A DNA stretch of 64,000 bases from Woeseiaceae bacterium (lineage in GTDB: Bacteria > Pseudomonadota > Gammaproteobacteria > Steroidobacterales > Woeseiaceae), in assembly GCA_021773075.1 (NCBI GenBank), contig JAJFKT010000004.1, forward strand, positions 222,873 to 286,872, read 5' to 3'. Both the position numbers and the translations under genes were made by a program. Numbering within the stretch: the first letter of the stretch is position 1; the number at the start of each line of letters is the position of its first letter. The notes beneath the pieces are model-generated. The model did not search any database, was not told the DNA's origin, and worked only from the letters and a program-made list of their open reading frames with translations. This document shows, piece by piece, positions 8,962-17,555 of this stretch.

Positions 8962-9923
8962 TCGAGTCGTCCTTTTAGCATCAGCACTATATCGTCGAGG
9001 GCGGTCGCCGCGGCGTCTACAGCCCCGGTCAGATTAACAAAGCCGTGAATCAGACTGTCAAAACAACAATAATCAACGTCGACACCAGCATCCCGAAGCT
9101 TCGATGCGTACGCAGCGCCCTCATCTCTCAAAGGATCAAATCCAGCGGTGACGACAATAGCCGGCGGCAATCCGGAATGGTGCTCAGCGAATAGCGGAGA
9201 CGCTCTACAATCCAATATGTCCGACCCGTCCCGCAAGTAATTCGTGGTGGACCAAATCATGAGCGAGCGTGTCAGTCGATAGCCATCACCGAATGATTTG
9301 TGTGATGGGTAGGACATCGACAGGTCTGTAGCCGGGTATATCAGTAGCTGACAGAAAATATCAGCCTGGCCGGCGTCTCGCGCTGCCATTGCCGCAACCG
9401 CGGCCAGATTGGCACCCGCACTATCACCGGCGAGGACAATTCGTCCTGGATCGGCACCAAGGACCTCTGCCTTGCTGCGCGCCCAGTTGCTAGCCGCGAT
9501 GGCATCGTGAACGGCCTGCGGAAATTTGTGCTCCGGTGCCAGGCTGTATTCGACGGACGCAACAATACTTGACGCGCCCGCACAGATTGTTCGACAAACA
9601 CTGTCATGCGTTTCAATGCTGCCAAAACTCCACCCGCCGCCGTGAAAGTACACAACGAGTGGTCGTGGCGAATCATGTTCACATTCGGGATAGTAGATTC
9701 TTACTGCGAGGTGCCGATCGCCACCACTAATACTTGTATTGTCGACCCGGGCGACCTGCACACCACCAGCCGCCAACAACGCGACGCCCTGCGCGTACAC
9801 ATCGCGAGCCGACGCCGGTTCCAGACTTTGCAGTTGCGGGGATCCCGAGTTATCAAGCTCACTAAGGAGTTCAACAAGCTGTGGGTCGAGTTCGCTACCG
9901 TCGCCTTCAACCCCGCGATTCAT
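8949..9923 (-). CDS. HSL-family esterase (alpha/beta hydrolase)
   Basis: The 324-residue protein belongs to the hormone-sensitive-lipase branch. It has the HGGGW oxyanion motif at 94-98 and the GDSAGA elbow with Ser168. An Asp lies in AGFDPLRDEG and a His in LIHGFVNLTG near the C-terminus. It would hydrolyse short-chain esters. There is no signal peptide. Its ATG region overlaps the stop of the alcohol dehydrogenase gene by 4 bases, and its 3' end overlaps the next hydrolase by 13 bases. The three genes are therefore tightly coupled in translation. Confidence 0.9.
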   Translation of the reverse strand: MNRGVEGDGSELDPQLVELLSELDNSGSPQLQSLEPASARDVYAQGVALLAAGGVQVARVDNTSISGGDRHLAVRIYYPECEHDSPRPLVVYFHGGGWSFGSIETHDSVCRTICAGASSIVASVEYSLAPEHKFPQAVHDAIAASNWARSKAEVLGADPGRIVLAGDSAGANLAAVAAMAARDAGQADIFCQLLIYPATDLSMSYPSHKSFGDGYRLTRSLMIWSTTNYLRDGSDILDCRASPLFAEHHSGLPPAIVVTAGFDPLRDEGAAYASKLRDAGVDVDYCCFDSLIHGFVNLTGAVDAAATALDDIVLMLKGRLECHS

Positions 9924-11071
9924 GAATTCTCATCAAAAACAATAATCTGCCGGGTTGATTCACCGGCAGCGAGGCGATCGAAGGCGACGTTAATCTCCGA
10001 CAAAGAAATTCTCTCGCCCATCAATTTGTCGACAGGTAGCAGACCTTGTTGGTAGAGGTCGATATACGCCGGAATGTCCCTCACCGGCACACAGCTTCCG
10101 AGGTAACTGCCGCGAAGCGTTCTCTCCTCGCCGACAATTTGTAAAGCCGGTAGTGACAGTCGTGCATCAGGATGCGGCAATCCTGCTGTAACCGTTTGAC
10201 CGCCACGGCGGGTAATCGCCCAGGCCAACTCGAGCGCTGTTGTCGAACCTGCCATTTCAAATGCGTAGTCCACGCCGCCGTCACTTATGCTTCGCACAAT
10301 TGCGGCACAGTCCGGGGCATCCGCCCTGACAATGTCGGTGGCACCCAACTCTTTACTCAACTCAAGCTTTTTGTCCTTCAGATCAACAGCTACGATTTGC
10401 CGCGCACCAGCGAGCCTGGCGCCCAGAACCGAATTGAGACCGACTCCGCCGAGGCCGACCACAGCAACCGTCGAACCCGCCTTGACCTTTGCCGTATTCA
10501 ATACGGCTCCGGCACCCGTAATAACGGCACAACCAAACAGCGCAGCCTCCTCGAACGGCAGGTCAGAATTGATTTTAACCACCGAATTCTTGCTAACGAC
10601 CGCATATTCTGCAAATGCCGATACGCCGAGGTGATGATTAACAGACGTACCATTACGGTGAAGGTGACGCGACCCGGAGAGAAGGCTGCCATCGTTGTTG
10701 GTGACCGCGGCTGGCTCGCAAAGCGCCGGTCGACCTTCTGCGCAGGGAACGCAATGTCCACAACTCGGAACGAATACAAGAACGACGTGATCGCCCGGCG
10801 AGAATTCGACAACGCCGGGGCCTGTTTCAACGATAACGCCTGCAGCTTCATGGCCCAGAACCATCGGCATCGGCCGCACTCGAGATCCGTTGATAACCGA
10901 CAGGTCAGAATGGCAAAGCCCGGCGGCACGTATCTTGACCAGCACCTCGTCGCGGCCAGGCGGTAACAGCTCGAAGGACTCGATCTTTAGTGGCTTGCTG
11001 GATGCGTAGGGCTGCGCTGCCCCCACACTCTCCAGAACGGCCGCCTTGATAGTTCTCACAATCATCCCCAA
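9920..11071 (-). CDS. Zinc-dependent alcohol dehydrogenase (MDR)
   Basis: The 383-residue protein is a zinc-containing medium-chain dehydrogenase. The catalytic zinc site shows in GLCHSDLS and GHEAAGVI. The structural zinc loop is the cysteine series CGHCVPCAEGRPALC. The NAD-binding fold has GLGGVGLNSVLGARLAGA. It resembles the class III/aryl-alcohol dehydrogenase group and would oxidise an alcohol to an aldehyde with NAD. It sits between a TonB receptor gene (15 bases away) and two esterase genes that overlap it, which suggests a path of uptake, ester cleavage and alcohol oxidation. Confidence 0.9.
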   Translation of the reverse strand: MGMIVRTIKAAVLESVGAAQPYASSKPLKIESFELLPPGRDEVLVKIRAAGLCHSDLSVINGSRVRPMPMVLGHEAAGVIVETGPGVVEFSPGDHVVLVFVPSCGHCVPCAEGRPALCEPAAVTNNDGSLLSGSRHLHRNGTSVNHHLGVSAFAEYAVVSKNSVVKINSDLPFEEAALFGCAVITGAGAVLNTAKVKAGSTVAVVGLGGVGLNSVLGARLAGARQIVAVDLKDKKLELSKELGATDIVRADAPDCAAIVRSISDGGVDYAFEMAGSTTALELAWAITRRGGQTVTAGLPHPDARLSLPALQIVGEERTLRGSYLGSCVPVRDIPAYIDLYQQGLLPVDKLMGERISLSEINVAFDRLAAGESTRQIIVFDENS

Positions 11072-11085
11072 CGTCAGAGACTAAT

Positions 11086-13590
11086 CTAGAAGTTAAACTT
11101 TAGCTGTACGCCGTACGTTCTTGGTGCCGCCAGGAAGCCTTCGGGCTTGCCTGTTTCAACACCTGACTCCAGTATGTTGAGAAAGTAGTCCTCGTCGAAA
11201 GCGTTTCTTACGAATGCTGCAACTGTCCAGGAACCATCATTTTTCGAATAGCTGACACGCGCGTTAAGCAAACTGAATGCGTCCTGTGCCGAAAGTTGGC
11301 GGTTGAAGGTCGTGAAGAAACTTTCATCCTGATACTGATAGTCCACTCGAAAACTCAAGTCACCCTCTACGCCAACTGGAACGGTGTAATCGGTACCAAC
11401 GTTCACCGTAAAATCCGGCGATCTCGGCAGATTATTGCCGTCAAGGTCAATTGTACCTAGTTGCGGATTGCTGGGGTCCTCGGTCAGGAATTCGTCGAAC
11501 TCTGCACTTAGAAACGATAGGCCGGTGTTGAAACGCCAGCGATCCGTCACTTGTGCGAGTAGCTCGATCTCTGCCCCAAAAATTGTCGCATCAGCTGCGT
11601 TCGTAATTACGCCAGCGTTGTTTTCGAGTTTTGAGACCTGAAGATCAGTGTAGTCGTAGAAAAATGTCGATCCATTGAGTATGACCGATCCATCTGCGAG
11701 TGTGGACTTGAAACCCGTCTCATAAGCCCAGACGAATTCTGGTTTGAAATCGGGTTGAATCCCATTGAATGTGAAGCCGCCGCTCTTAAAACCGCGTGTC
11801 GCCGTCGCGTACCACATTACCGCATCACTAATTTCGTACTCAATGCCGAACTTGGGCGTGAACTCGTCCGAGTCAGTACTCAATGGAGCTGGTGGGAACG
11901 GGGGGAACAGCCCGATAAACTCCGACAGCTGTACTGCTTCTTTTTCCTCCGAGTTGTATCTCAAACCGGCAGTAAGTGAGAGACGGTCAGACACGCTGTA
12001 GCTTGCCTGCCCGAATACCGCGTACGCATCAGTCGATATCGTAGCTTGATGCAGAATATCGAATCCGAAACCGGGGATGGGAATGAAAATCTCAGTGTCG
12101 CCATCGTCATTGAAATAGAACGCGCCGATGATCCAGTTCCAGCGTTCGGCAGCGTCAGATGCCAAACGAAACTCCTGCGAGAACTGCTGAGTATCATCAT
12201 GGTTTTCGAAATTCTGAAACAAGATATCGACGCCATCACCATCAAAGACCGCCTTAAATTCGGTGTCGCGATACGAAGTTACGGAAGTGAATGTAGAACC
12301 TCCGATATCCCAGTTGACAATAGCGGTAATGCCGAACTGATCCTGCATCTCCGTTACTGGAGAATCCTGCGATACATTCCGTAGGCCTGGCGGGTCATTC
12401 GCGCCCAGCCCGCCTTCAAAAAGGTCTGAAAACTCGAGCTGCTTGAACGGCGCAGGACTGCTGTCATCTTGTGTAAAATCAGCGATCAGATCAATGGTCA
12501 CATCATCGTTTGGCAGGAATCGAAGACGCAGTCGACCCATCAGAAGGTCTTCGTCAAATAGATCCTCACCCGTGAATAAATTGGGCGTGAATCCGTCGCG
12601 ATCACTTTTCACAATGGCCGCTCGTGCCAGGACCTTGCCCTCTGACAGTGGACCGCTAACGACGGCACCCAGTCGAACGTAGTCGAAATCACCGAATTCA
12701 GCCGACACGTTGCCTTCAAATTCTTCGGTCGGGGCCTTTGACACAATGTTGACAATGCCGCCGGTCGCGTTGCGCCCGTAAAGCGTACCTTGTGGGCCGC
12801 GCAACACTTCGACACGCTCGACATCGTACAGATCGAAATTCGCTGCGGACGTGCGTGCAATATAGGCACCGTCTGCGTGTACCGCTACGCCGGGATCACC
12901 GCCGATAGTCAGATTTTCAGCGCCGATACCGCGAATGTAAATTTTACCAACGATCTCCTTGTTTACGATCATCCCCGGCGTCTGAATACCGATGTCATTG
13001 ATATTCTGGATGTTCGATCTCTCGAGTTGCTCGGAAGTGAACGCGGCGATCGATAAAGGCACTGACTGCAGGCTTTCCTGGCGCTTTTGTGCGGTTACGA
13101 TAATCTCTTCGAGTCTCGCTTCCGAGGCGTCGGCGTTTTCACCTGTTGTTACTTCCTGTGCATTGGCGCCACCTGTAAATACGCCTGCAAGCACGGCCAG
13201 CAGTCCTGCTTTCTTCTTTACGTCCATGGTTTCCCCCTCACTTGCCGACTGTTCATCGGTCAAGATACTCAGCACGACTTTATTGCTGAACTTGGGGGTT
13301 AACCCGGTACCCGAAAGGAGAATGTTAATACCATCCTGCCGCGTATACATACCAATCAATGCGTTGGCGGACATACCACGAACCAGTTCGTCCGGAAACA
13401 CTAGCGTTAGATCGGCCTGCTCAGCAAACTCGATGAGCGCGGTATTAGCCGCTTGCCTAGGGATATTGAAGTCGAACTCACGTTCGATGGTCGCCTCTTG
13501 TGCCAATACCGATGAGCCAAAGCTCAGCAGTATCAGCGACAGGCAGAAAACCTGCACACCGTCAGCAACGCGATATTTACGCGCTCGCAT
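11086..13590 (-). CDS. TonB-dependent receptor with STN signalling domain
   Basis: This 834-residue outer-membrane receptor has, in order, a signal peptide (1-30), an STN domain (about 38-112) and a plug domain (about 155-290) with the ARLEEIIVTAQKRQ TonB box region and VEVLRGPQGTLYGRNATGG. A beta-barrel follows and ends in an aromatic residue (KFNF). The STN domain is the hallmark of receptors that signal to a FecR/sigma pair, and those two genes lie directly upstream. At residue 122 there is a second, complete signal-peptide-like segment (MDVKKKAGLLAVLAGVFTGGANA), preceded by an SD-like GAGGGGG. The gene may be a fusion, or may have an alternative start at 13227. Confidence 0.92.
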   Translation of the reverse strand: MRARKYRVADGVQVFCLSLILLSFGSSVLAQEATIEREFDFNIPRQAANTALIEFAEQADLTLVFPDELVRGMSANALIGMYTRQDGINILLSGTGLTPKFSNKVVLSILTDEQSASEGETMDVKKKAGLLAVLAGVFTGGANAQEVTTGENADASEARLEEIIVTAQKRQESLQSVPLSIAAFTSEQLERSNIQNINDIGIQTPGMIVNKEIVGKIYIRGIGAENLTIGGDPGVAVHADGAYIARTSAANFDLYDVERVEVLRGPQGTLYGRNATGGIVNIVSKAPTEEFEGNVSAEFGDFDYVRLGAVVSGPLSEGKVLARAAIVKSDRDGFTPNLFTGEDLFDEDLLMGRLRLRFLPNDDVTIDLIADFTQDDSSPAPFKQLEFSDLFEGGLGANDPPGLRNVSQDSPVTEMQDQFGITAIVNWDIGGSTFTSVTSYRDTEFKAVFDGDGVDILFQNFENHDDTQQFSQEFRLASDAAERWNWIIGAFYFNDDGDTEIFIPIPGFGFDILHQATISTDAYAVFGQASYSVSDRLSLTAGLRYNSEEKEAVQLSEFIGLFPPFPPAPLSTDSDEFTPKFGIEYEISDAVMWYATATRGFKSGGFTFNGIQPDFKPEFVWAYETGFKSTLADGSVILNGSTFFYDYTDLQVSKLENNAGVITNAADATIFGAEIELLAQVTDRWRFNTGLSFLSAEFDEFLTEDPSNPQLGTIDLDGNNLPRSPDFTVNVGTDYTVPVGVEGDLSFRVDYQYQDESFFTTFNRQLSAQDAFSLLNARVSYSKNDGSWTVAAFVRNAFDEDYFLNILESGVETGKPEGFLAAPRTYGVQLKFNF

Positions 13591-13635
13591 TGATGACGAT
13601 CCAGATTGGTTTTTCCATGAACGGCCGTTACAAAT

Positions 13636-14721
13636 TTACAGGCTGCTAAGCAATATGCGATTCTCGCCGTCGAATTTGTGAGTGATATTGAAATTCGTCC
13701 TGAGCAACTCTAAAAACCTTTCCACTTCACCAGTCTTAAAAACTCCGCTCAAATCTGTGGAATTAAGGCTTTCATCCAACACGATGAATTCGACGGTCGT
13801 GTATCGTTCCATTTCCCTTAGCGCTTTCTCCAGCCGCTCCGAACGAAAGATCAGGCGCCCGTCCTTCCAGGACAACCTGACTTCGATTTCGTCCGCCGTG
13901 ACGGCTTTCTTAACTGTATCGGCTTCACCCAGTACAAGCTCTTCACCGGCCGACAAGGTATTGTCCGCGAGCTGTGCGAGCACAGGCGGCAAGATAAAGG
14001 AATCAGCGTCGAAATTTGTCGCGCCAGGCAATTCTGCAGACTTCGGCTGAATCCCCACGACCACCCTGCCTTCAGTCACCATAACCTCGACATGTTGATC
14101 ATCAGTTATCTCGACCGAGAATTCCGTGCCTTTTGCTTGCACAATCTGATCAACCGCAACGACCGATAAAGGGCGATCTTCTTTGGCAACGCGAACGAGA
14201 ATTTCGCCGCGCGCAAGATATAACACGCGCGCGGATGACGTGAAGGTCAGGGAGAGCTCGCTATTGGTGTTCAACACCACTTCACTTCCGTCGGGCAGTA
14301 GCACAGTCTTTTGCTCGCCAATCGCAGTCACATACGCTGCAGATTGCGTCGGGAGAGGTTGATCGCTTTCGATGCTCGTCTCCACGCGAGGCAACAGAAA
14401 AACGGCGGATACCACCAATACAATCAGGCTGGCCGCGACAGCGACCCCTTGTGTCCATGGCCTGTGTCCATGAACTGTCGGTGTCCGATCGGGCGTGGCT
14501 TCATGCGGGAAAAAATCGGCCAAGCGCGCCAGCGCATCGGTTTTGTCCCACACGGCCGCGACCTCCAGCAACACTTCACGATGCCTGGGATTTTCATCCA
14601 GCCACAGACCAAGGGCGTCCTTGTCGCTTACGCTCAATGCACCCTCGTCAATTTTCAGTACCCAGCGACTAGCAGCCTCAAGCCGCTCATCGTCACGGGA
14701 GATCGGTACCACGGTGTTCAT
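13636..14721 (-). CDS. FecR-family anti-sigma/sigma regulator
   Basis: The 361-residue protein has the FecR layout. A cytoplasmic N-terminal domain (DUF4880 type, about 10-60) has WLDENPRHREVLLEV. A single membrane helix lies at about 89-108, and a periplasmic FecR domain has LPDGSEVVLNTNSELSLTF and LARGEILVRVAKED. The C-terminal part is an STN-like region. It would pass the signal from the loaded receptor to the sigma factor. The ATG at 14721 overlaps the sigma factor stop by 4 bases, which decides this start over the longer open frame. Confidence 0.9.
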   Translation of the reverse strand: MNTVVPISRDDERLEAASRWVLKIDEGALSVSDKDALGLWLDENPRHREVLLEVAAVWDKTDALARLADFFPHEATPDRTPTVHGHRPWTQGVAVAASLIVLVVSAVFLLPRVETSIESDQPLPTQSAAYVTAIGEQKTVLLPDGSEVVLNTNSELSLTFTSSARVLYLARGEILVRVAKEDRPLSVVAVDQIVQAKGTEFSVEITDDQHVEVMVTEGRVVVGIQPKSAELPGATNFDADSFILPPVLAQLADNTLSAGEELVLGEADTVKKAVTADEIEVRLSWKDGRLIFRSERLEKALREMERYTTVEFIVLDESLNSTDLSGVFKTGEVERFLELLRTNFNITHKFDGENRILLSSL

Positions 14722-15413
14722 ACTTCTCCTCCTCGTCGCCCTGTAGACGATCGAGCATTGCTGTTCCTTGAAGACAACCGATCCCCCGAGGGTTGTCGTT
14801 GCTCTCGCCTGTCCCGCAGGTATTGAACGCATTTCTTTGTGCCGTTCACTATGTGAGTCTCGACCGTGGGTTGACCAATCCCCATCTCGGCCATGATTTC
14901 TTTCAGCGTATAGCCATAAACCTTCTTCAAAATGAAGGCGCGCCGACACTGTTTGGGAAGTTCACGCACGGCTTCGCAAAAAAGCACAAACTCTTCGTCG
15001 GACACAACCTGCGTGTAGGTCGAATCGACCTCAGATGACGACATGAAAACTGAATCTGGAAGCTCGTCAATAGCATCGGTTCCGGCAGTCAAGCGTGACT
15101 CCGCTCGCTTCACATGGTCGAGCGCAAGATTCCGCGCGGTACGAAACAAGAAGGAACGTGGTTCGCGAACCGCGTCCTTGTTCTCAATCTGACACACGCG
15201 CACGTAGGTTTCCTGGACGATGTCCTCGACCTCCTTTGGCGGCACAATGCCCATTACCAGCCGCGCAAGTCGCCCGCGCAAAGCGATGAACGTATCCGAA
15301 AACCGATCCGATTCAGCCACAAGTTTCCTCAGGTCAGGGCGCTGCCATAGCTCGCCATTGAAAAACCGACTAACTGTGTACGACGATTCATATTCGCATT
15401 TCCATGAGCCCAA
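14718..15413 (-). CDS. ECF RNA polymerase sigma factor (FecI-like)
   Basis: The 231-residue protein shows sigma region 2 (EVEDIVQETYVRVC and PRSFLFRTARNLALDHVKR) and region 4 (LPKQCRRAFILKKVYGYTLKEIMAEMGIGQPTVE). Region 4 ends in a helix-turn-helix. It would direct RNA polymerase to the adjoining receptor operon once released by FecR. The C-terminal 30 residues after region 4 are a basic, Ser/Arg-rich tail of unknown use. The order sigma-FecR-receptor on one strand matches known cell-surface signalling systems. Confidence 0.92.
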   Translation of the reverse strand: MGSWKCEYESSYTVSRFFNGELWQRPDLRKLVAESDRFSDTFIALRGRLARLVMGIVPPKEVEDIVQETYVRVCQIENKDAVREPRSFLFRTARNLALDHVKRAESRLTAGTDAIDELPDSVFMSSSEVDSTYTQVVSDEEFVLFCEAVRELPKQCRRAFILKKVYGYTLKEIMAEMGIGQPTVETHIVNGTKKCVQYLRDRREQRQPSGDRLSSRNSNARSSTGRRGGEV

Positions 15414-15505
15414 CCAACAATTCTTTTAGTTGCACAACAAAATCAAACACTTACATGGATCAGGTAAACGAATTGCTCGCGGTCGTTCTCAAACGTAATT
15501 TCGAC

Positions 15506-16096
15506 CTATCGAGCATCTGGCGGCTGTGAGTACGCAGGAGTGGCAATGAATCGCTCCCCGTTGGCGAACCGGATCATCTCATACTGATCCTCCAAAACTA
15601 TCGCCCCCAACGCCATGCGCCGAGATTCGTCATCATATGGGTAAGCATTGGCGTAGGAATCAGTCTGAAACCAACTGCCATCAACACGATATACGACGGA
15701 AAAACGATGTTCAGGCAGCAGCGGCCGCAATGATGTTGCTTCCACCATCTCCAGAGTATTCGAATAGCACAGCGGACAACGCGTAACATGATCGAAGCCA
15801 TCACTTCGGGGGCGTGACCACCATCGTGTGACATGCGCTTCCAGTTCGCTGTGGCGCTGTGTCGTCTGAGCGGCCAATTGAACTTTGCCAAGCACTACAT
15901 CGAGATCGGACGCGTTTAAACCCTCTACTGCATCAGCAAACAGGTGTTCGAGCTGCCGCGATAAATTTGCCAACAATGTCTTGTAATGTTCGTGCTCAAT
16001 ATGTTGGTTTTCTGTGGCCCTAGAATCACGATTAGGTAACCCCACAGTTGCAGCAATCATCGCGAAATATGTAATAAAAGTTCGCCGGTTCCACAT
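15506..16096 (-). CDS. Exported CPxC-motif protein, function unknown
   Basis: I do not recognise this family by name. The protein starts MWNRRTFITYFAMIAATVG, a hydrophobic leader with a twin-arginine-like RR, so it is probably exported. The Met at 16096 suits this better than the Met six codons earlier. The middle has RCPLCYSNTLEMVEATSLR, a CPxC pair that could bind metal or form a disulphide. It is followed by a segment like SVVYRVDGSWFQTDS. The neighbour at 16111 has the same order of parts (KCPYCRGAAVKVAEQTGL then CFVINGAPYG), so the two are probably paralogues. The frame overlaps that gene's stop by 4 bases if the earlier Met is used. Confidence 0.68.
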   Translation of the reverse strand: MWNRRTFITYFAMIAATVGLPNRDSRATENQHIEHEHYKTLLANLSRQLEHLFADAVEGLNASDLDVVLGKVQLAAQTTQRHSELEAHVTRWWSRPRSDGFDHVTRCPLCYSNTLEMVEATSLRPLLPEHRFSVVYRVDGSWFQTDSYANAYPYDDESRRMALGAIVLEDQYEMIRFANGERFIATPAYSQPPDAR

Positions 16097-16110
16097 GAGC
16101 GTGGCGAGTA

Positions 16111-16641
16111 TCAACTACAAGGCCGCGCCGAGAACGCCCGACCAACCATATTGACCCCGAGATAACGGCCATTTTGAAACCAAATTGACCCTTCTGCTGG
16201 CCCAACCACTTGGCCAGTCTGTGGGTGCAAAGGATAGAGCTCACCCCAGTTGCCAGCGCCGTAAGGTGCACCATTGATAACGAAGCACTTCGGAATGCGA
16301 TTCGGTGGATCAGGGAGCCCGGTTTGTTCTGCAACTTTCACAGCGGCACCGCGACAATAAGGGCACTTGGAGACATGCCGACGGGTATCACTCTCGCCCT
16401 CGCCCCAAGTATCTAATATGTGCTCGCGCCATTTCGGATCGTCGTCGTAACCAATGTCGTCGGCGACATCCTCGACGACTTCTGCCATATCCTGAATATC
16501 ACCGCTATCCATGTCCTCGATTTCGCTTCGCCACTCTTTTTCCGCCAACTTTGCGACAGCATCAGTGAGCTTCCCTGCATATGCCGTTTCGGGTATAGCT
16601 ATCGCCAGCGCGCACATAACAATGAACAGACGAACGGACAT
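16111..16641 (-). CDS. Exported CPxC-motif protein, function unknown
   Basis: The 176-residue protein has a signal peptide (MSVRLFIVMCALAIAIPETAYA), an acidic helical stretch rich in Asp/Glu (about 45-85), and a CPYC motif at about 102-105. It ends with WFQNGRYLGVNMVGRAF. The CPxC block and the following segment resemble the neighbour at 15506, which suggests duplication and divergence. It could be a small redox or metal-binding periplasmic protein; nothing shows a thioredoxin fold. It follows the HEXXH protease gene by 14 bases on the same strand, so the three genes form a likely operon. Confidence 0.7.
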   Translation of the reverse strand: MSVRLFIVMCALAIAIPETAYAGKLTDAVAKLAEKEWRSEIEDMDSGDIQDMAEVVEDVADDIGYDDDPKWREHILDTWGEGESDTRRHVSKCPYCRGAAVKVAEQTGLPDPPNRIPKCFVINGAPYGAGNWGELYPLHPQTGQVVGPAEGSIWFQNGRYLGVNMVGRAFSARPCS

Positions 16642-16655
16642 GATGAACCTCCTAG

Positions 16656-17252
16656 TTACTCAGATTGGCAGCGGTTATAAGCTGTCTCGATGGCGTTTAT
16701 GCGTTCGCTCGTCCCAGGGTGTGTTGGCGAACCGCTATTAGTTGGAAGTCCTCTCAGCATAGCCGCTGTTGCATCTTCTAAAGTCGCACCCATTCGCGCC
16801 ATCGCGCAACCGGATATTTCATCCGCAGCGAGCTCTCGGCGGTGAGAATTCGGGTGATTTGCATCGATGGCAAGATGGTGACCGATTTCGTGTGCGATCA
16901 CACTGGTTGCTGCCCAGTCATTGATGTCAAAAAGACGGGTAAGGAAGTCTGGGTTGTACACAATGAATCCGTCACGCCCGCCTTGTGGTGGATATGCCGC
17001 AGCATTGGCTACTGGACCTGCAAATATTTGGATCCTAGTGTCGTAACCGAGGTAGGTCATCACATCGGCGACATCTTTAATAGCAGCAGCTGTGGGTGCT
17101 TCCAGATTGGCCAACGGATTTTGCGGCTGGCCTCGTGTAAATACGCATAAGGATCCGTCTGCAAGGACGCTACCGGAGAGCAACAACGACGCGCAAAAAA
17201 CTGAAACCTGCCACCCAATTTTCGTGAGGCATTTTCGTTGCTTGTCAGACAT
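16656..17252 (-). CDS. Exported HEXXH zinc metalloprotease-like protein
   Basis: The protein carries a zincin motif, HEIGHHLAID, at residues 121-130. A third ligand is likely in the following RRELAADE (Glu140, Asp144), as in M48-like and related peptidases. A hydrophobic leader at about 12-31 (SVFCASLLLSGSVLADG) suggests export to the periplasm. The ATG at 17252 has a GAGGAGCAG ribosome site, which favours it over the longer frame to 17339. It would act as a periplasmic protease of about 170 residues after processing, much shorter than full M48 enzymes. It heads a three-gene set with two CPxC proteins that may be partners or substrates. Confidence 0.78.
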   Translation of the reverse strand: MSDKQRKCLTKIGWQVSVFCASLLLSGSVLADGSLCVFTRGQPQNPLANLEAPTAAAIKDVADVMTYLGYDTRIQIFAGPVANAAAYPPQGGRDGFIVYNPDFLTRLFDINDWAATSVIAHEIGHHLAIDANHPNSHRRELAADEISGCAMARMGATLEDATAAMLRGLPTNSGSPTHPGTSERINAIETAYNRCQSE

Positions 17253-17555
17253 CGCCTGCTCCTCAGTAGTCCGGTTCTTGATCATACACGCGAGAAAGTA
17301 TTTCTGAAAATGAAAACGGCGGTAGTCAAGCCGCGGCAACGAGCAACGCTAAACCGACAGCGGAGCATATAGTTGAACTAGCGCCGCGAGATTACCGGGT
17401 TCGCGACCGCGGTAATCCTCGCGACCGGCCACATGCGTAGATTTGCGGATAGGTACGAACGGACTCATTGCATAAACTGCAAAAGTAGTTCTATTCCTGA
17501 TTCATTCAGAATGGATGGATTCAGTTCGGCCAAGCTGCGACTGAGGAGACTTCAA
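17253..17555. other. Intergenic region with a large inverted repeat
   Basis: This 300-base gap separates divergent genes. Its main content is an inverted repeat at 17385-17423 with 13-14-base arms (CGCGAGATTACCG and CGGTAATCCTCGCG, one bulged base) around a 12-base loop. No other gene is evident. Confidence 0.6.
17385..17423. repeat. Imperfect palindrome/hairpin upstream of URO-D-like gene
   Basis: The left arm 17385-17397 and right arm 17410-17423 are complementary except for one bulged G. The loop is ggttcgcgaccg, which itself has CGCG pairing. It lies about 130 bases before the GTG start at 17556. It could be an operator, an attenuator hairpin or a leftover repeat element. No T-run follows, so it is not a standard terminator. 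Confidence 0.5.

Noticed and set aside
10172..10966. Long forward frame of 264 codons opposite the alcohol dehydrogenase gene
   Set aside because: It lies wholly antisense to a well-supported gene, is rich in Arg, Thr and Asn, and shows no known motif.
12992..13681. Forward frame of 229 codons opposite the receptor start
   Set aside because: Its Ser-rich composition mirrors the receptor's codons, and it has no motif or ribosome site.
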